Both the position numbers and the translations under genes were made by a program. Positions 55,101-64,000 of a stretch of DNA of 64,000 nucleotides are shown here, piece after piece. Every line of letters starts with the position of its first letter. The first letter of the stretch is position 1. The stretch comes from Nipponacmea schrenckii (taxonomy: Eukaryota; Mollusca; Gastropoda; Lottiidae): contig JAUJPP010000012.1 in the NCBI GenBank assembly GCA_030562195.1, positions 20,584,001-20,648,000 of the forward strand, written 5' to 3'. The notes beneath the pieces were generated by a model, which made no database searches, was not told the DNA's origin, and saw only the letters and a list, made by a program, of their open reading frames with translations.

Positions 55101-55587
55101 CCACTTGATAAGTCGTCTCCTATAAGACGTCTATATGTCTCCGGGTCACAATATTGCAGACGAAACGCTTGTATAACATGTAAAGACAATAAGTTTGAAT
55201 TACAGATACCTCGATCACAGGGCTTTTAAATATATGGATTACAGCTTAACTCGCTAATTTGTGTCCAAAATAATAAAGGAATCCATCCCTTCACCTACGT
55301 ACATTAATAATACTGTAAATTAATACAAGTCTACATACATGTATATGAAAATAGAATAAGCTATTTATCTACCGGTAGTGTACTTTAACGCATGGTTACA
55401 GGGTGATACTGAACAATTGCTGTTTTTGTCCAATTATAGATTATGAAAACGACATGCTGACTAATCTAATTCTGAATAATAATCCATGGGATCGCATGAC
55501 GAGTAAATAAAGCAATAATAATTATATCTCCTAAAGCTCAAGTTGCTATTTTATTTCAACAAATCAAACCCAAAGTCTTAAATTTGA
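55101..55587. other. intergenic, nothing recognised
   Basis: No supported feature. Confidence 0.3.
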
Positions 55588-55870
55588 AATGAAATTAATG
55601 GAGTTTTACGTCCCACTCTTCTGCACCTTATAGGCTAATGACAACGCAATACAATTTGCAATGAAGGAAATTTTGCCAGGCCGGCGCCATCAGCCTTCTT
55701 GCTATTTCCAACTGTCGAAGGATCTTTAACGTGCATAGCTCATAGCGAACGGGGAAACGACTAGGTGTTTTTTCCCTGTCAGTGCCTGCACAACTGACAA
55801 GGGAAAACTGGGCTGAAAAATCCAAAATCTCATCACGACCTTTGTTGTGATTGAACCCCGACCTTATTCC
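55588..55870 (-). mobile_element. tRNA-derived SINE, near full length
   Basis: TGAAATGAAATTAATGGAGT, TACGTCCCACTCTTCTGCAC, ATTTTGCCAGGCCGGCGCCA, CAACTGTCGAAGGATCTTTA, ACTGGGCTGAAAAATCC, TTGTGATTGAACCCCGACC. The minus frame 55628-55939 is SINE sequence. Confidence 0.88.
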
Positions 55871-56344
55871 AAAACCATAGTAGTTACCATTAGCGTACGG
55901 TGACAAAAAAATAAAAGTGGGCATGGGTTTCGAACACATCTTCTACGCAACAATAATCAACTGGGGATCGCTATAGTGTAAGGGCCACTTTAATGTACTT
56001 TTTGTTATCTTTTTGTTTGCAGAATTGGCATCCCAAATGATATTCCGATCATGGTATGTAAACAAAAAGGAATCCATATGACCACTATGAGAGTTAATTT
56101 GAAAACACTGTTGGAAATGTAATGAACAATCCGTGGAGTAGAGTCTATTCATTTGCTTCATTAGCTAAACACGACAACCTTTGATTAAACACTTTACAAT
56201 AATAACGTCAGTTAATTGGAAACTGTATTAGCACTGTCAAGTTCTTCCGATGATTGCTTTTGTATTCCCCACAGTGTACATTTTCATTTAGCGATGATTT
56301 GGTTCATGAATAGTTGAATATATAAGACCTATTACTACATGCTG
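55871..56344. other. intergenic, nothing recognised
   Basis: No supported feature. Confidence 0.3.
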
Positions 56345-56665
56345 GGACAGAGACCCCGCAATGCTCACGGACAATATCCGGGATATAAAGTGTCTGATTT
56401 GTGACTGGAGACAATGATTCCATGTCGTCCGGAGCTGGTATGGTCATAGTCGGGTGTGCTTCGGTTGATCTGGCTCTGCCTTTTGGCTATCTTTGAGCTA
56501 CTCCGGGTCTCCACCAACTCCGTATGGTCTACTCCTGGCTTATTGGTGTCTCTTCCGAGTATTAGTGACTGCAAAACTATTTTTGAAATTTCATCTATAC
56601 TCCAGGCACATGGGATTACGTCCTATTCTACTGCTAATGACGCTAGTGGAGCTTCACAGTAGGAC
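56345..56665. other. GC-richer island with frames open on both strands
   Basis: This 320-bp block is visibly richer in G and C than its surroundings. The minus frame (56365-56574) reads polar sequence (NKPGVDHTELVETRSSSKIA); the plus frames are hydrophobic. It could be an exon, a decayed transposon coding segment or an unrecognised repeat. I recognise no family. Confidence 0.3.
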
Positions 56666-56734
56666 CTACTGCTAAATTGAATAAAACCTCCCCGTACTGT
56701 TACATAATAGGAATTATTAATTATTGTACCATCC

Positions 56735-56850
56735 GAAATGACATTCTAATCAACTCGGCCAAGGACCAGCTGGTAGAAAGAATCCTTCAGTTGTTCTTAT
56801 TTAAAAATATAGTTGTTTCTTTCTTTCTTACACATAATGCTATTAATTAA
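56735..56850 (+). pseudogene. possible SAP-like coding remnant
   Basis: The frame NDILINSAKDQLVERILQLF is followed by AAATATAGTTGTTTCTTTCT. It is the third copy of the pattern noted at 42426 and 45902. Confidence 0.3.
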
Positions 56851-56964
56851 GTCTTATGTTGTAATGCCCTTAGGACTAATGTTGATGAAACACAGTCGAT
56901 CTTACTGTTACAAAACAAAAAGTACACATTTGTAGGTCGTGATACTCTACGGATAATTTGCTAA

Positions 56965-57072
56965 TCAAAGGAGCGCACCTCTTAGAATGGAAATACAATT
57001 TTAAGTCTCAAACTTGGTCAATAACAGTACGTATACATGTATATCCAAGAAAGACGCAATTTATATATTTAG
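56965..57072. mobile_element. MITE-1 left-arm fragment
   Basis: AAAGGAGCGCACCTCTTAGA, ATGGAAATACAATTTTAAGT, CAAACTTGGTCAATAACAGT. Confidence 0.6.
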
Positions 57073-57084
57073 CCATCTTATGCG

Positions 57085-57770
57085 ATATAAGATAGCTGGA
57101 AGCGGTCGTTAACTTGTCGCCTACCAACAACTACCTTGTCTGAGATATCTTCCAACAACAACTTAATCTGTGATATTAGTGAGCTGGAAGAGGACGTCAA
57201 CTTGTCGCCTACCAACAGCAGACTAGTCTGTGATATCAGTGAGCTGGAAGAGGACGTCAACTTGTCGCCTACCAACAGCAGAGTAGTCTGTGATATCAGT
57301 TAGCTGGAAGAGGACGTCAACTTGTCGCCTACCAACAGCAGACTAGTCTGTGATATAAGTTCGCTGGAAGAGGGCATTAACTTGTCGTCTACCAACAGCA
57401 GCCTAGTCTGTGATATCAGTTAGCTTGTAGCGGTCGTTAACTTATCACCTACCAACAACTACCTTGTCTGAGATATCAGTGAGCTGGAAACGGTCGTTTC
57501 GTTAACAGTACTAATCACCAACCAACGACAACCTAGTCTATGATAGCAGTTAGCTTGAAGCGGTCGTATCGTTAATTTGTCACCGACCAACGACAACCTA
57601 GTCTATGATAGCAGTTAGCTTGAAACGGTCGATAACTTGTCACCTACCAAGACAACCTGGTCTATGACATCAGTTAGCTGGAATCGGACGTCAATTTGTC
57701 TTCAATGTCAGTCAATGAACGAAGTTCGTAATTACTTAACATTATCAGGTTGACGGGAAGCGGAACTTGT
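57085..57770. repeat. minisatellite, 60-bp unit (reverse of the 48-kb family)
   Basis: Unit GATATCAGTTAGCTGGAAGA, GGACGTCAACTTGTCGCCTA, CCAACAGCAGACTAGTCTGT; later units lengthen to about 75 bp. Reverse-complemented, GTAGTTGTTGGTAGGCGACA, AGTTAACGACCGCTTCCAGC matches 48368-48415. Near 57715 GAACGAAGTTCGTAATTACT resembles the 39-bp family of 21.7 kb. Confidence 0.9.
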
Positions 57771-58133
57771 CATCTACCTTCCTATCGAGTTTCAAATAAA
57801 CACGGGGGATTAACAGCATTTACACTGAATTATTCTTAATAGCAGTATACAATATACAACATTGACATTTAAGAGATCATTCGAGACTTGATGTTTTTGC
57901 TTTCTACGTTATACTTAATAAATTGGCATAAGTATAGTTAGACTTTAACAGTTTCTCCAGACGGTTTTACCAAACACACTTTCACAGTTAACAGATTTTG
58001 CTGTCTGAAGTGCTCATTTCTTTACCTTCTTTGTTTGTTATTCCATTAGGTAAACTACGGCAATCTCCGTAAAGCTGAACCGGTCACAGTAATGAATGGT
58101 GAATTTTTTTCCCCTTCTGCTTGAGAGAGAATC
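57771..58133. other. intergenic, nothing recognised
   Basis: No supported feature. Confidence 0.3.
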
Positions 58134-58136
58134 TTA

Positions 58137-58506
58137 GGCCCAGTTTATAGGTCGCGCTTTGAGTCGTGTCGCGCTAATTTTTTCGTCATAAATTTGGCTA
58201 AGTCCCAAAAGCGCAAGATAAGCACGACATATAAATCAAAAGATTTAGCTCGACACGTCTTGTTATTTCTAATGAATTTTCAAATAATTTATCCGTAAAA
58301 TACCCAACAGTCCAATCAGATAAACACGTCGTTTTCTCTGCCTCTGCAGCACAATCCGCATCAACAATAAGCGACGAACGAAAGCCGCCATGTTCTTCGA
58401 CTTCCGGAAAGCACGACTGTATAAATCAAAACAGACCGCGTAGCGTTTCACGTCGTGCTTTACCGAAAGCGCGACACGACTAAAAGCGCGACATATAAAC
58501 TGGGCC
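58137..58506. mobile_element. PIF/Harbinger-like MITE with TTA target duplication
   Basis: Inverted ends GGCCCAGTTTATAGGTCGCG, CTTTGAGTCGTGTCGCGCT against the mirror of 58468-58506, 2 mismatches in 39 bases. TTA flanks both sides (58134-58136 and 58507-58509). A 3-bp TWA duplication and GGC-type ends are hallmarks of PIF/Harbinger. Subterminal AGCACGAC..TATAAATCAAAA recurs near both ends. 370 bp, with a C+G content clearly above its surroundings and many CG dinucleotides. Confidence 0.85.
58269..58391 (-). pseudogene. 40-codon basic mini-frame inside the Harbinger-like MITE
   Basis: It starts at an ATG in good context (GAACATGGCGG) and reads MAAFVRRLLLMRIVLQRQRK and onward, very basic, ending in TAG inside the element. 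It could be the leftover N-terminus of the parent transposon's protein: Harbinger proteins often begin with Arg-rich segments. The longer minus frame in the same phase (to 58691) crosses the terminal repeat and is not meaningful. Confidence 0.3.
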
Positions 58507-58509
58507 TTA

Positions 58510-59874
58510 CATTTGACATATATATTTATACCGAATACAGTCCCGAGCTTTATAGCCTTTAGGGGATATCTGTAACACAAGATATCATGCATTTGATATT
58601 TTAATGTAACTATTGATTTACCACTGATATTTTCTATAACCTTTTTGTGTCGAAAACGTGCGAAGTGTTTTGTTTCTTGGCCTTCAAGCACGTGTAGTCC
58701 TAACAGCTTGACCCTGGTATTAAAATTACCATCACGTGATTACGTGACAATATGGACATATTTCTTTAAACAGTGCCTGCCATTTATTGGCGTGATATGT
58801 TTCAAAGACCTAGCGTAACATTCACAGTAAGCCGTGTAGTAACATCGTAGCATAATTTCTGATACATTTTAGTGTGTGTTTTGGCAGGCATTGGTATCAC
58901 TCCACTAATTAATAACAGCGACAGATTACCGTGACTTTGTGTACCTTCCAAGTCGACTATAATGATCTGGACTATGGTTCCTTGTTTGTATTTCCAGCTC
59001 TTTCGTCGGTAGTCTAATGTAGTTTCTAGAGTGATCATCTTTCCCTATTGCACCAGATTTCTGACGAATGGCTGAGATAAGTCTTTGAAGATATATTTGC
59101 TTTACTCGGTATACTAATTGGTGCTCATTCATGCCAAATTGATTTTTGATGTTTCTGGCTTTTAACGATCACGTTTCTTGTGAAATTTTTATACTTGAAA
59201 AAGTCTTATGAAGTGACCCGACCTCAGTGTACGCGCGTATAATTTTTAGATTTCCGGCATTGATTGGTCCCACTTTTTTTTTAAAAGCAAATTATCTGCC
59301 TTGTATGATCCGCACTTCAAAAAGCCATATGATGCGGAATGACATGTTTTACATGTTGCACTTTTCTTTAGATTAATAGTTAAAGTAATCTCCGGTTTGT
59401 TTTTCCGGGTTCGGTCTATTAATCGATGTCACTTTCAAGAAAAAGTAGAATAATCTCCTTGTAAGATCTGCTATAACACATCTATAACAAATATTGAATT
59501 AAAAAACGCGTAATTATCCAATATGACATTTTATATATATTTTCTGCTCGCTCGATTACACAGCAAGGGGTTCTTAATGTAAATAAAAGTCGAAAGATCG
59601 TTTCGGGCATTCCACATATCTTCACTTCCTTCTAGATAAAGAAAATCCTCTTATCACGTAAATGTACTCTTAATGTGATTAAATCATTCCACATGCCTGT
59701 GATGCCCCCAGGAAGCGTTTTCTGGTATTTAAATATCGTTTCCTTAAACAAGCAAAAGGCTAAGTTCGTGATGAGAGGTAAACGATGGTTGCTCTTGGCA
59801 AATTTAAAATAAACTTCGAAAAAAAAATCATTAGAATGGGGCAATTTCGTATTAAAATTTATGTTTTGGGAATT
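58510..59874. other. intergenic, nothing recognised
   Basis: About 1.36 kb with only short frames (58802-59038, 58926-59132, 59632-59880, all minus) that lack family signatures. Confidence 0.4.
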
Positions 59875-60442
59875 CCACATAATGGTAGATCAGTTTTGGG
59901 AATTTCCGCATTTTAGTAGATCAGTTTTGGGAATTCCACATTTTAGTAGATCAGTTTTGGGAATTCCACATTTTAGTAGATCAGTTTTGGGAATTCCACA
60001 TTTTAGTAGATCAGTTTTGGCAAATCCACATCTGTGTAGATCAATTTTGGCAATTCCCCACTATAGTAGCTCAGTTTCTGGGAATATCTACATTATTATA
60101 GATCAGTTTTGAGAATTTCCACATTATATTAGATCAGTTTGGGAATTTCCACATTTTAGTAGATCAGTTTTTGGAATGTCCACATTATAGTAGATCAGTT
60201 TTTGCAATGTCCACATTATATTAGATCAGTTTGGGAATTTCCACATTTTAAGAGATCAGTTTTGGGGAATTTCCACATTTTAAGAGATCAGTCTTTGGAA
60301 TGTCCACATTATAGTAGATCAGTTTTGAGAATTTCCACTTTTCAGTTGATCAGATCTGGGAATTTCCCACTTTAGCAGCTCAGTTTTTGGGAATTTCCAC
60401 ATTTTAGTAGATCAGTTTTGGGAATGTCCACATTAGTAGATC
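59875..60442. repeat. minisatellite, 30-bp unit, about 19 copies
   Basis: Unit AGATCAGTTTTGGGAATTCC, ACATTTTAGT. The left units are uniform (in-frame peptide FWEFPHFSRSV), the right units diverged. Ends directly at a SINE. Confidence 0.93.
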
Positions 60443-60444
60443 AT

Positions 60445-60690
60445 GGGCTTATGGGCTAATGGAGACCGGCAACGTCATGTATTGCGCAATGAGAGAAATT
60501 GTTCCAGGACAGCGGCATTTGCCTATGCTTTTTGCGATTAGTAGTAGTACACCGGGCGTCGGTTTATTGTCACATCCGAACGACTAGACTCTTTTCCATA
60601 CCAGTCTCTCCGACTTGTATCGATGTCAAGGGGAAACCAGACCAATTGTTTAAAACTCCAGGGGCTAAATGTCGACTAAGCTGCTCTACT
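60445..60690 (-). mobile_element. tRNA-derived SINE, tail missing
   Basis: GGGCTTATGGGCTAATGGAG, ACCGGCAACGTCATGTATTG, CAGGACAGCGGCATTTGCCT, CGTCGGTTTATTGTCACATC, TCAAGGGGAAACCAGACC. The 3' tail was lost at the array junction. Confidence 0.8.
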
Positions 60691-61112
60691 CTGACTAGAC
60701 TTGAGTTTTATTTAATGAGATGAATTACTTTGAACTATAGGCTAAAATGAAGGCAGACAAGAATTGTGTTTTGGGAATATTAATATATTAAAAATAAACC
60801 ACTCAAGTTTGATTAGTCGGGGGTTGACAATTTAGACTAGGTGCTTTTATGACACTCGACAGAAGTCTTATAGTTAGCTGCCCGTGCACTGCGGCTGTTA
60901 ATAGAAAGATCCACGACGGCGGGTCCAAAGGACGGCTGTGGCTTCAGGTCTTGCTCTCCGACATTAATACATATTCCATCTTTCTTATACAGTAATTATG
61001 AATATGTCCAGTGCTTCTATAGCAGACCACCTCTTATAACACCCTTAACCATGATGTTAAATACATTATAATCCATCTTCTTTAACTGATATCAGATAAT
61101 GGAATTTTTTTT
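60691..61112. other. intergenic, nothing recognised
   Basis: No supported feature. Confidence 0.3.
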
Positions 61113-61170
61113 TATGAAGGGAGTTTTACGTCCTATTTTCTGCACCTTATAGGGTTATGAAGACACCCAG
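61113..61170 (-). mobile_element. SINE tail fragment
   Basis: GAAGGGAGTTTTACGTCCTA, TTTTCTGCACCTTATAGGGT, TATGAAGACAC. Another possible scrap lies at 61531 (AAATGGAGTTTTACGTCGCC). Confidence 0.6.
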
Positions 61171-61654
61171 ATAATGGGACAATCGAGGCCAACTATGACA
61201 GACAGCAGCGGTTTAATACAAAATTACAGACATTTTACAGTTTATTTCATTATACTAAGGCATAAATAAGCGTAGAACACATTTATTATTACTCATGTAC
61301 CATACAAATCAATGGTTCCAATTACACAAATAAAGCAATAATGTTTAAACCTACAAGCAATTCCTTTTACCGTCGACCCTAAATCATATTTCCACTTTTC
61401 TGTACAGTTATTATGAATATTACAATAATTCTAAAATCATACATTATCATCCATTTGGCTGTTGATAAGAGGAGAAGGAATAGTATATTTCTTATTCGAA
61501 TACGACACATTATAGTGGGGCTTATTATAGGAAATGGAGTTTTACGTCGCCGTAACTTTCTACAGCTAATGTTCTTAATATCTGTACAGCAATACTCAAA
61601 TTATGTGATATTGAAAGAAGAGAGCACATTTCCACATATTCCACATTTAGTAGA
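61171..61654. other. intergenic, nothing recognised
   Basis: The 95-codon plus frame 61413-61700 overlaps SINE scrap and array edge and is not supported. Confidence 0.3.
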
Positions 61655-62505
61655 CGTTTATTGGCCGTCTAAGCATATCCAGACATATCTTAACGATTAG
61701 CATGTAGGCGTAAAGTATTCAAAATTTTGCTATTCGCATATCCAGATATATCTTAACGAACATTCAGAATTTTAATTTATCCATGCATATCTTTGCGAAC
61801 AGCTTTAGGCATAAAGTACAAACATTCAGTATTTCGATATTGGCATATCCAGACATATATTTACAACTTGTTAGCGCAAATTAGAACATTTACAATTTCG
61901 ATATTCGCATATCCAGATATATCTTAACGAACAGCTTCGGGGCATGTTACCTTAAGGTAGAACATTTCGAGCGCATATCCAGACATATGTTAACTTGGTT
62001 CTTAGCTTAGGCGTTTAATAGAAGCATCAAAAACTTCGATATTCGCATATCCAGATATATCTTAACGAACAGCTTCGGGGGATGTTACCTTGAGGTAGGA
62101 ACTTTTCGAACGCATATCCAGACATATGTTAACTTGGTTCTTAGCTTAGGCGTTTAATAGAAGCATCAAAAACTTCGATATTCGCATATCCAGATATATC
62201 TTAACGAACAGCTTCGGGGGATGTTACCTTAAGGTAGGAACTTTTCGAACGCATATCCAGACATATGTTAACTTGGTTCTTAGCTTAGGCGTTTAATAGA
62301 AGCATCAAAAACTTCGATATCCGCATATCCAGACATGTTTACGAAAAACTTTAATTCCGAGGTAGAACATTTAGAATTTCAATATTCGCGTTTCCAGGCA
62401 AATTTGTTAGATATATAGTTTAAGGTGGAACACTCAAAATTTCGATATTCGCATATCCAGACATTTATTTACGAACAACTTTGAGCATGTTAGGTGAAAC
62501 ATTCA
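61655..62505. repeat. higher-order repeat, 139-bp dimer
   Basis: CGCATATCCAGACATATGTT occurs at 61972, 62111 and 62250, exactly 139 bp apart. Each dimer holds two sub-units that share TTCGCATATCCAGAYATAT, one continuing CTTAACGAACAGCTTCGGGG and the other GTTAACTTGGTTCTTAGCTT. Flanking single sub-units are diverged. Confidence 0.92.
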
Positions 62506-63315
62506 GAATGTCAGCATTCGCTTTGCATACCTTATGGATAAAGAGTGTTGAATGAAAACCCTTTCATTATTGAAACCGGATATAGAGGTAAATTGGAAGC
62601 TTGACATGTAGCGAAGTAATGCGGGTAGCTAAAAATGCTATCGATCATATCTTTTGAACATTTTTAGAGCACAATATACATGTCTAGGATCTTAGAAACA
62701 CGGCAATATGCTATGATTTCCGCCGGGAAATATTTTTTCTTTAGTTTCAAAGCATGATTCTATCACCCAGACACGATCTAATGTAAACAGCTCTTTAAAA
62801 TGACTTTCATAATGACTTCGACGATTTTTTTTTCTCCAGCCGACTCAGATAATTCAATCCAGTTGAAGTATTGTAATTATTTTAAATTTTAGAGACAAAA
62901 TCAGAAAAGTTTCAAAGGATCCAATCAACAGTCTGATTTCAATTTACGGATGATGAGGTTTCGTCCTTTTAAATTCTTAAAACGACAGAGAAGTTTCAAA
63001 TGCTGAAATCGATCAGACCAGTGTAAAAATATACTAAAGTTCGATTTGTAATTGAGTTTGTTATTTGCATTGCTACGCAGAACATGCCGATTTCTTCTAA
63101 ATGATGAATACACCAAGTCATTCTGCCCTTGAGATTGTCAAATTGTATGTGTCGTGTAAGAAACCAATTAAAACACTTCACATGTCGGTGATAATTTTGT
63201 TCATCTTGCAAAAGGTTCAAAACGGCTGATAAGTGGTAACTAATCTTTTACTAAAATAAACTCAACGTGGTGCAGAGCAAACCATATTGCGGTGGTTTCT
63301 TCCGTGTGCTGATGT
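62506..63315. other. intergenic, nothing recognised
   Basis: Minus frames 62925-63116 and 62996-63220 have no signature. This lies downstream of the gene at the right edge. Confidence 0.35.
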
Positions 63316-63321
63316 TTTATT
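63316..63321 (-). terminator. candidate polyadenylation signal of the edge gene
   Basis: Reads AATAAA on the minus strand, about 485 bases after the TGA stop at 63805-63807. It is a plausible 3' UTR end, but other A/T-rich signals could be used. Confidence 0.35.
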
Positions 63322-63804
63322 TTTTCAATCGAAGCACTTTGATATTATTCGAATGTATCTGAAGACGACCAACGCTTCAGAATCCAACTGAGGTGAGTCT
63401 CTTGGAGATAGGCTCGGTATGATTTACTAGACTAATGCAACACATAAAATGAAACTAAATTCGGATTGCGTCCGCATTTATATATATATAAGTATTTTAA
63501 AACATAAAAAAAAGAATTAATGTCAATATAATAATAGTAGGTTTTACATATGACTATATGGTTGGTCGAGGATTGATCCAAAATGTTTAAAAAGTTTCAA
63601 AAGACCGGACTGTTAGATTTATATTCGAATCCCTTTGACATATTTGTTGAAATAAAAATAAACATAAATTCAATACATTTTCTTAATGCTATATGAGTTC
63701 GTATGGTGATTATGTTTGTCCTTCAAGACGGTTCTAATCTAGAATATTTACAAGCACGCAGCATCCAATATGTCGTAACTTGAATGCGGTTCTGTTTTTG
63801 CTTT

Positions 63805-63999
63805 TCAGCGTCTCATAGGTGGACGTCCACGTGGTGATCTATCCTCGATTCTAGAACGACTTCTCGGCGGTCCACTGGGTTCTCTTCTATCATTATATCC
63901 ATTACGATCGCCTCCATACCGGTCGCTGCTCGGAGGCCCACGGCTGGGTGGTCCACGACTACTTGGAGGTGGTCCTCGACTTGAATATAAACTCTTCGA
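63805..63999 (-). CDS. C-terminal part of an RGG/SR-type RNA-binding protein (RBMX-like), partial
   Basis: The last 64 residues and the TGA stop of a protein running off the right edge. Composition is almost only S, R, G, P, D, Y, N and E: repeats of the form SSRGPP(P) come first, then SDRYGGDRNGYNDRR, then GPPRSRSRIEDRSPRGRPP and a terminal MRR. Low-complexity tails of this type follow the RRM domain in RBMX/hnRNP G and related nuclear splicing regulators; they carry RGG/SR contacts for RNA and other splicing factors. The RRM itself would lie outside the window, so the family is inferred from the tail only. Codon use mixes third bases, unlike the repeats around it. The opposite strand is also open here (see findings). 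SRSF- or FUS-like proteins remain possible. Confidence 0.7.
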   Translation of the reverse strand, partial: SKSLYSSRGPPPSSRGPPSRGPPSSDRYGGDRNGYNDRREPSGPPRSRSRIEDRSPRGRPPMRR

Positions 64000-64000
64000 A

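Noticed and set aside
58269..58691. 140-codon basic minus protein
   Set aside because: The frame crosses the terminal inverted repeat of the Harbinger-like MITE; only the 40-codon part starting at 58391 has an ATG inside the element.

Overview
This is a window of nuclear DNA from an animal, not a prokaryote or virus. It is AT-rich and almost gene-free. The gene-like signals have eukaryotic features: a long single-exon seven-helix receptor with an AATAAA signal after its stop, tRNA-derived SINEs with internal A and B boxes, TTAA-flanked palindromic MITEs, and LINE 3' tails ending in an (ATT)n microsatellite. The SINE type, the very high minisatellite load and the invertebrate-type peptide or chemosensory GPCR suggest a lophotrochozoan, most likely a mollusc such as a limpet or other gastropod. 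That assignment is inference from repeat style, not from a marker gene.

Genes. Only two coding features are convincing. At 28412-29488 (+) there is an intronless, divergent rhodopsin-class GPCR of 358 residues. It keeps GN in TM1, D in TM2, the TM3-ECL2 cysteine pair and Pro in TM4, TM5 and TM6, but it lacks Arg3.50 of DRY and both N and P of NPxxY. At the right edge (63805-63999, minus) lies the C-terminal end of an R/G/S/P-rich RNA-binding protein of the RBMX (hnRNP G) or SR/RGG type; its other exons lie beyond the window. No genes can be seen working together: the GPCR stands alone between two tandem arrays.

Repeats. More than 25 tandem arrays (units of about 20 to 160 bp) cover roughly a third of the window by rough estimate. 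Among them, three classes of interspersed elements recur. (1) A tRNA-derived SINE is present in about 12 full or partial copies. (2) MITEs flanked by TTAA, whose ends start AGGG, fall into three families: MITE-1 (about 10 copies), MITE-2 (about 7) and MITE-4 (one, inserted inside a satellite). (3) Other elements include a PIF/Harbinger-like MITE at 58137-58506 with TTA target duplications, a CCTGTTTCAC palindromic MITE (one copy with a MITE-1 nested in it), LINE 3' tails, and remnants of pogo-like ends.

Main observation. Many minisatellite units are not private to one array. The same unit occurs as a lone dispersed copy, as part of a transposon, or as a second array in opposite orientation elsewhere in the window. 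Examples are the 51-bp array cut from a MITE-1 arm (12.1 kb), the 86-bp array made from a LINE 3' end (16.2 kb; lone copy at 42.1 kb), the 38-bp array (8.0 kb; lone copies at 14.6 and 40.5 kb), and the AAACCACACCCC family at 6.4, 10.0, 31.7 and 52.2 kb. The window looks like a record of dispersed elements repeatedly expanding into satellites.

Limits. Most reading frames here are by-products of tandem arrays. Copy numbers, periods and boundaries were read by eye and are approximate. Some array edges (18.6, 20.5 and 36.9 kb) look like poor consensus sequence.
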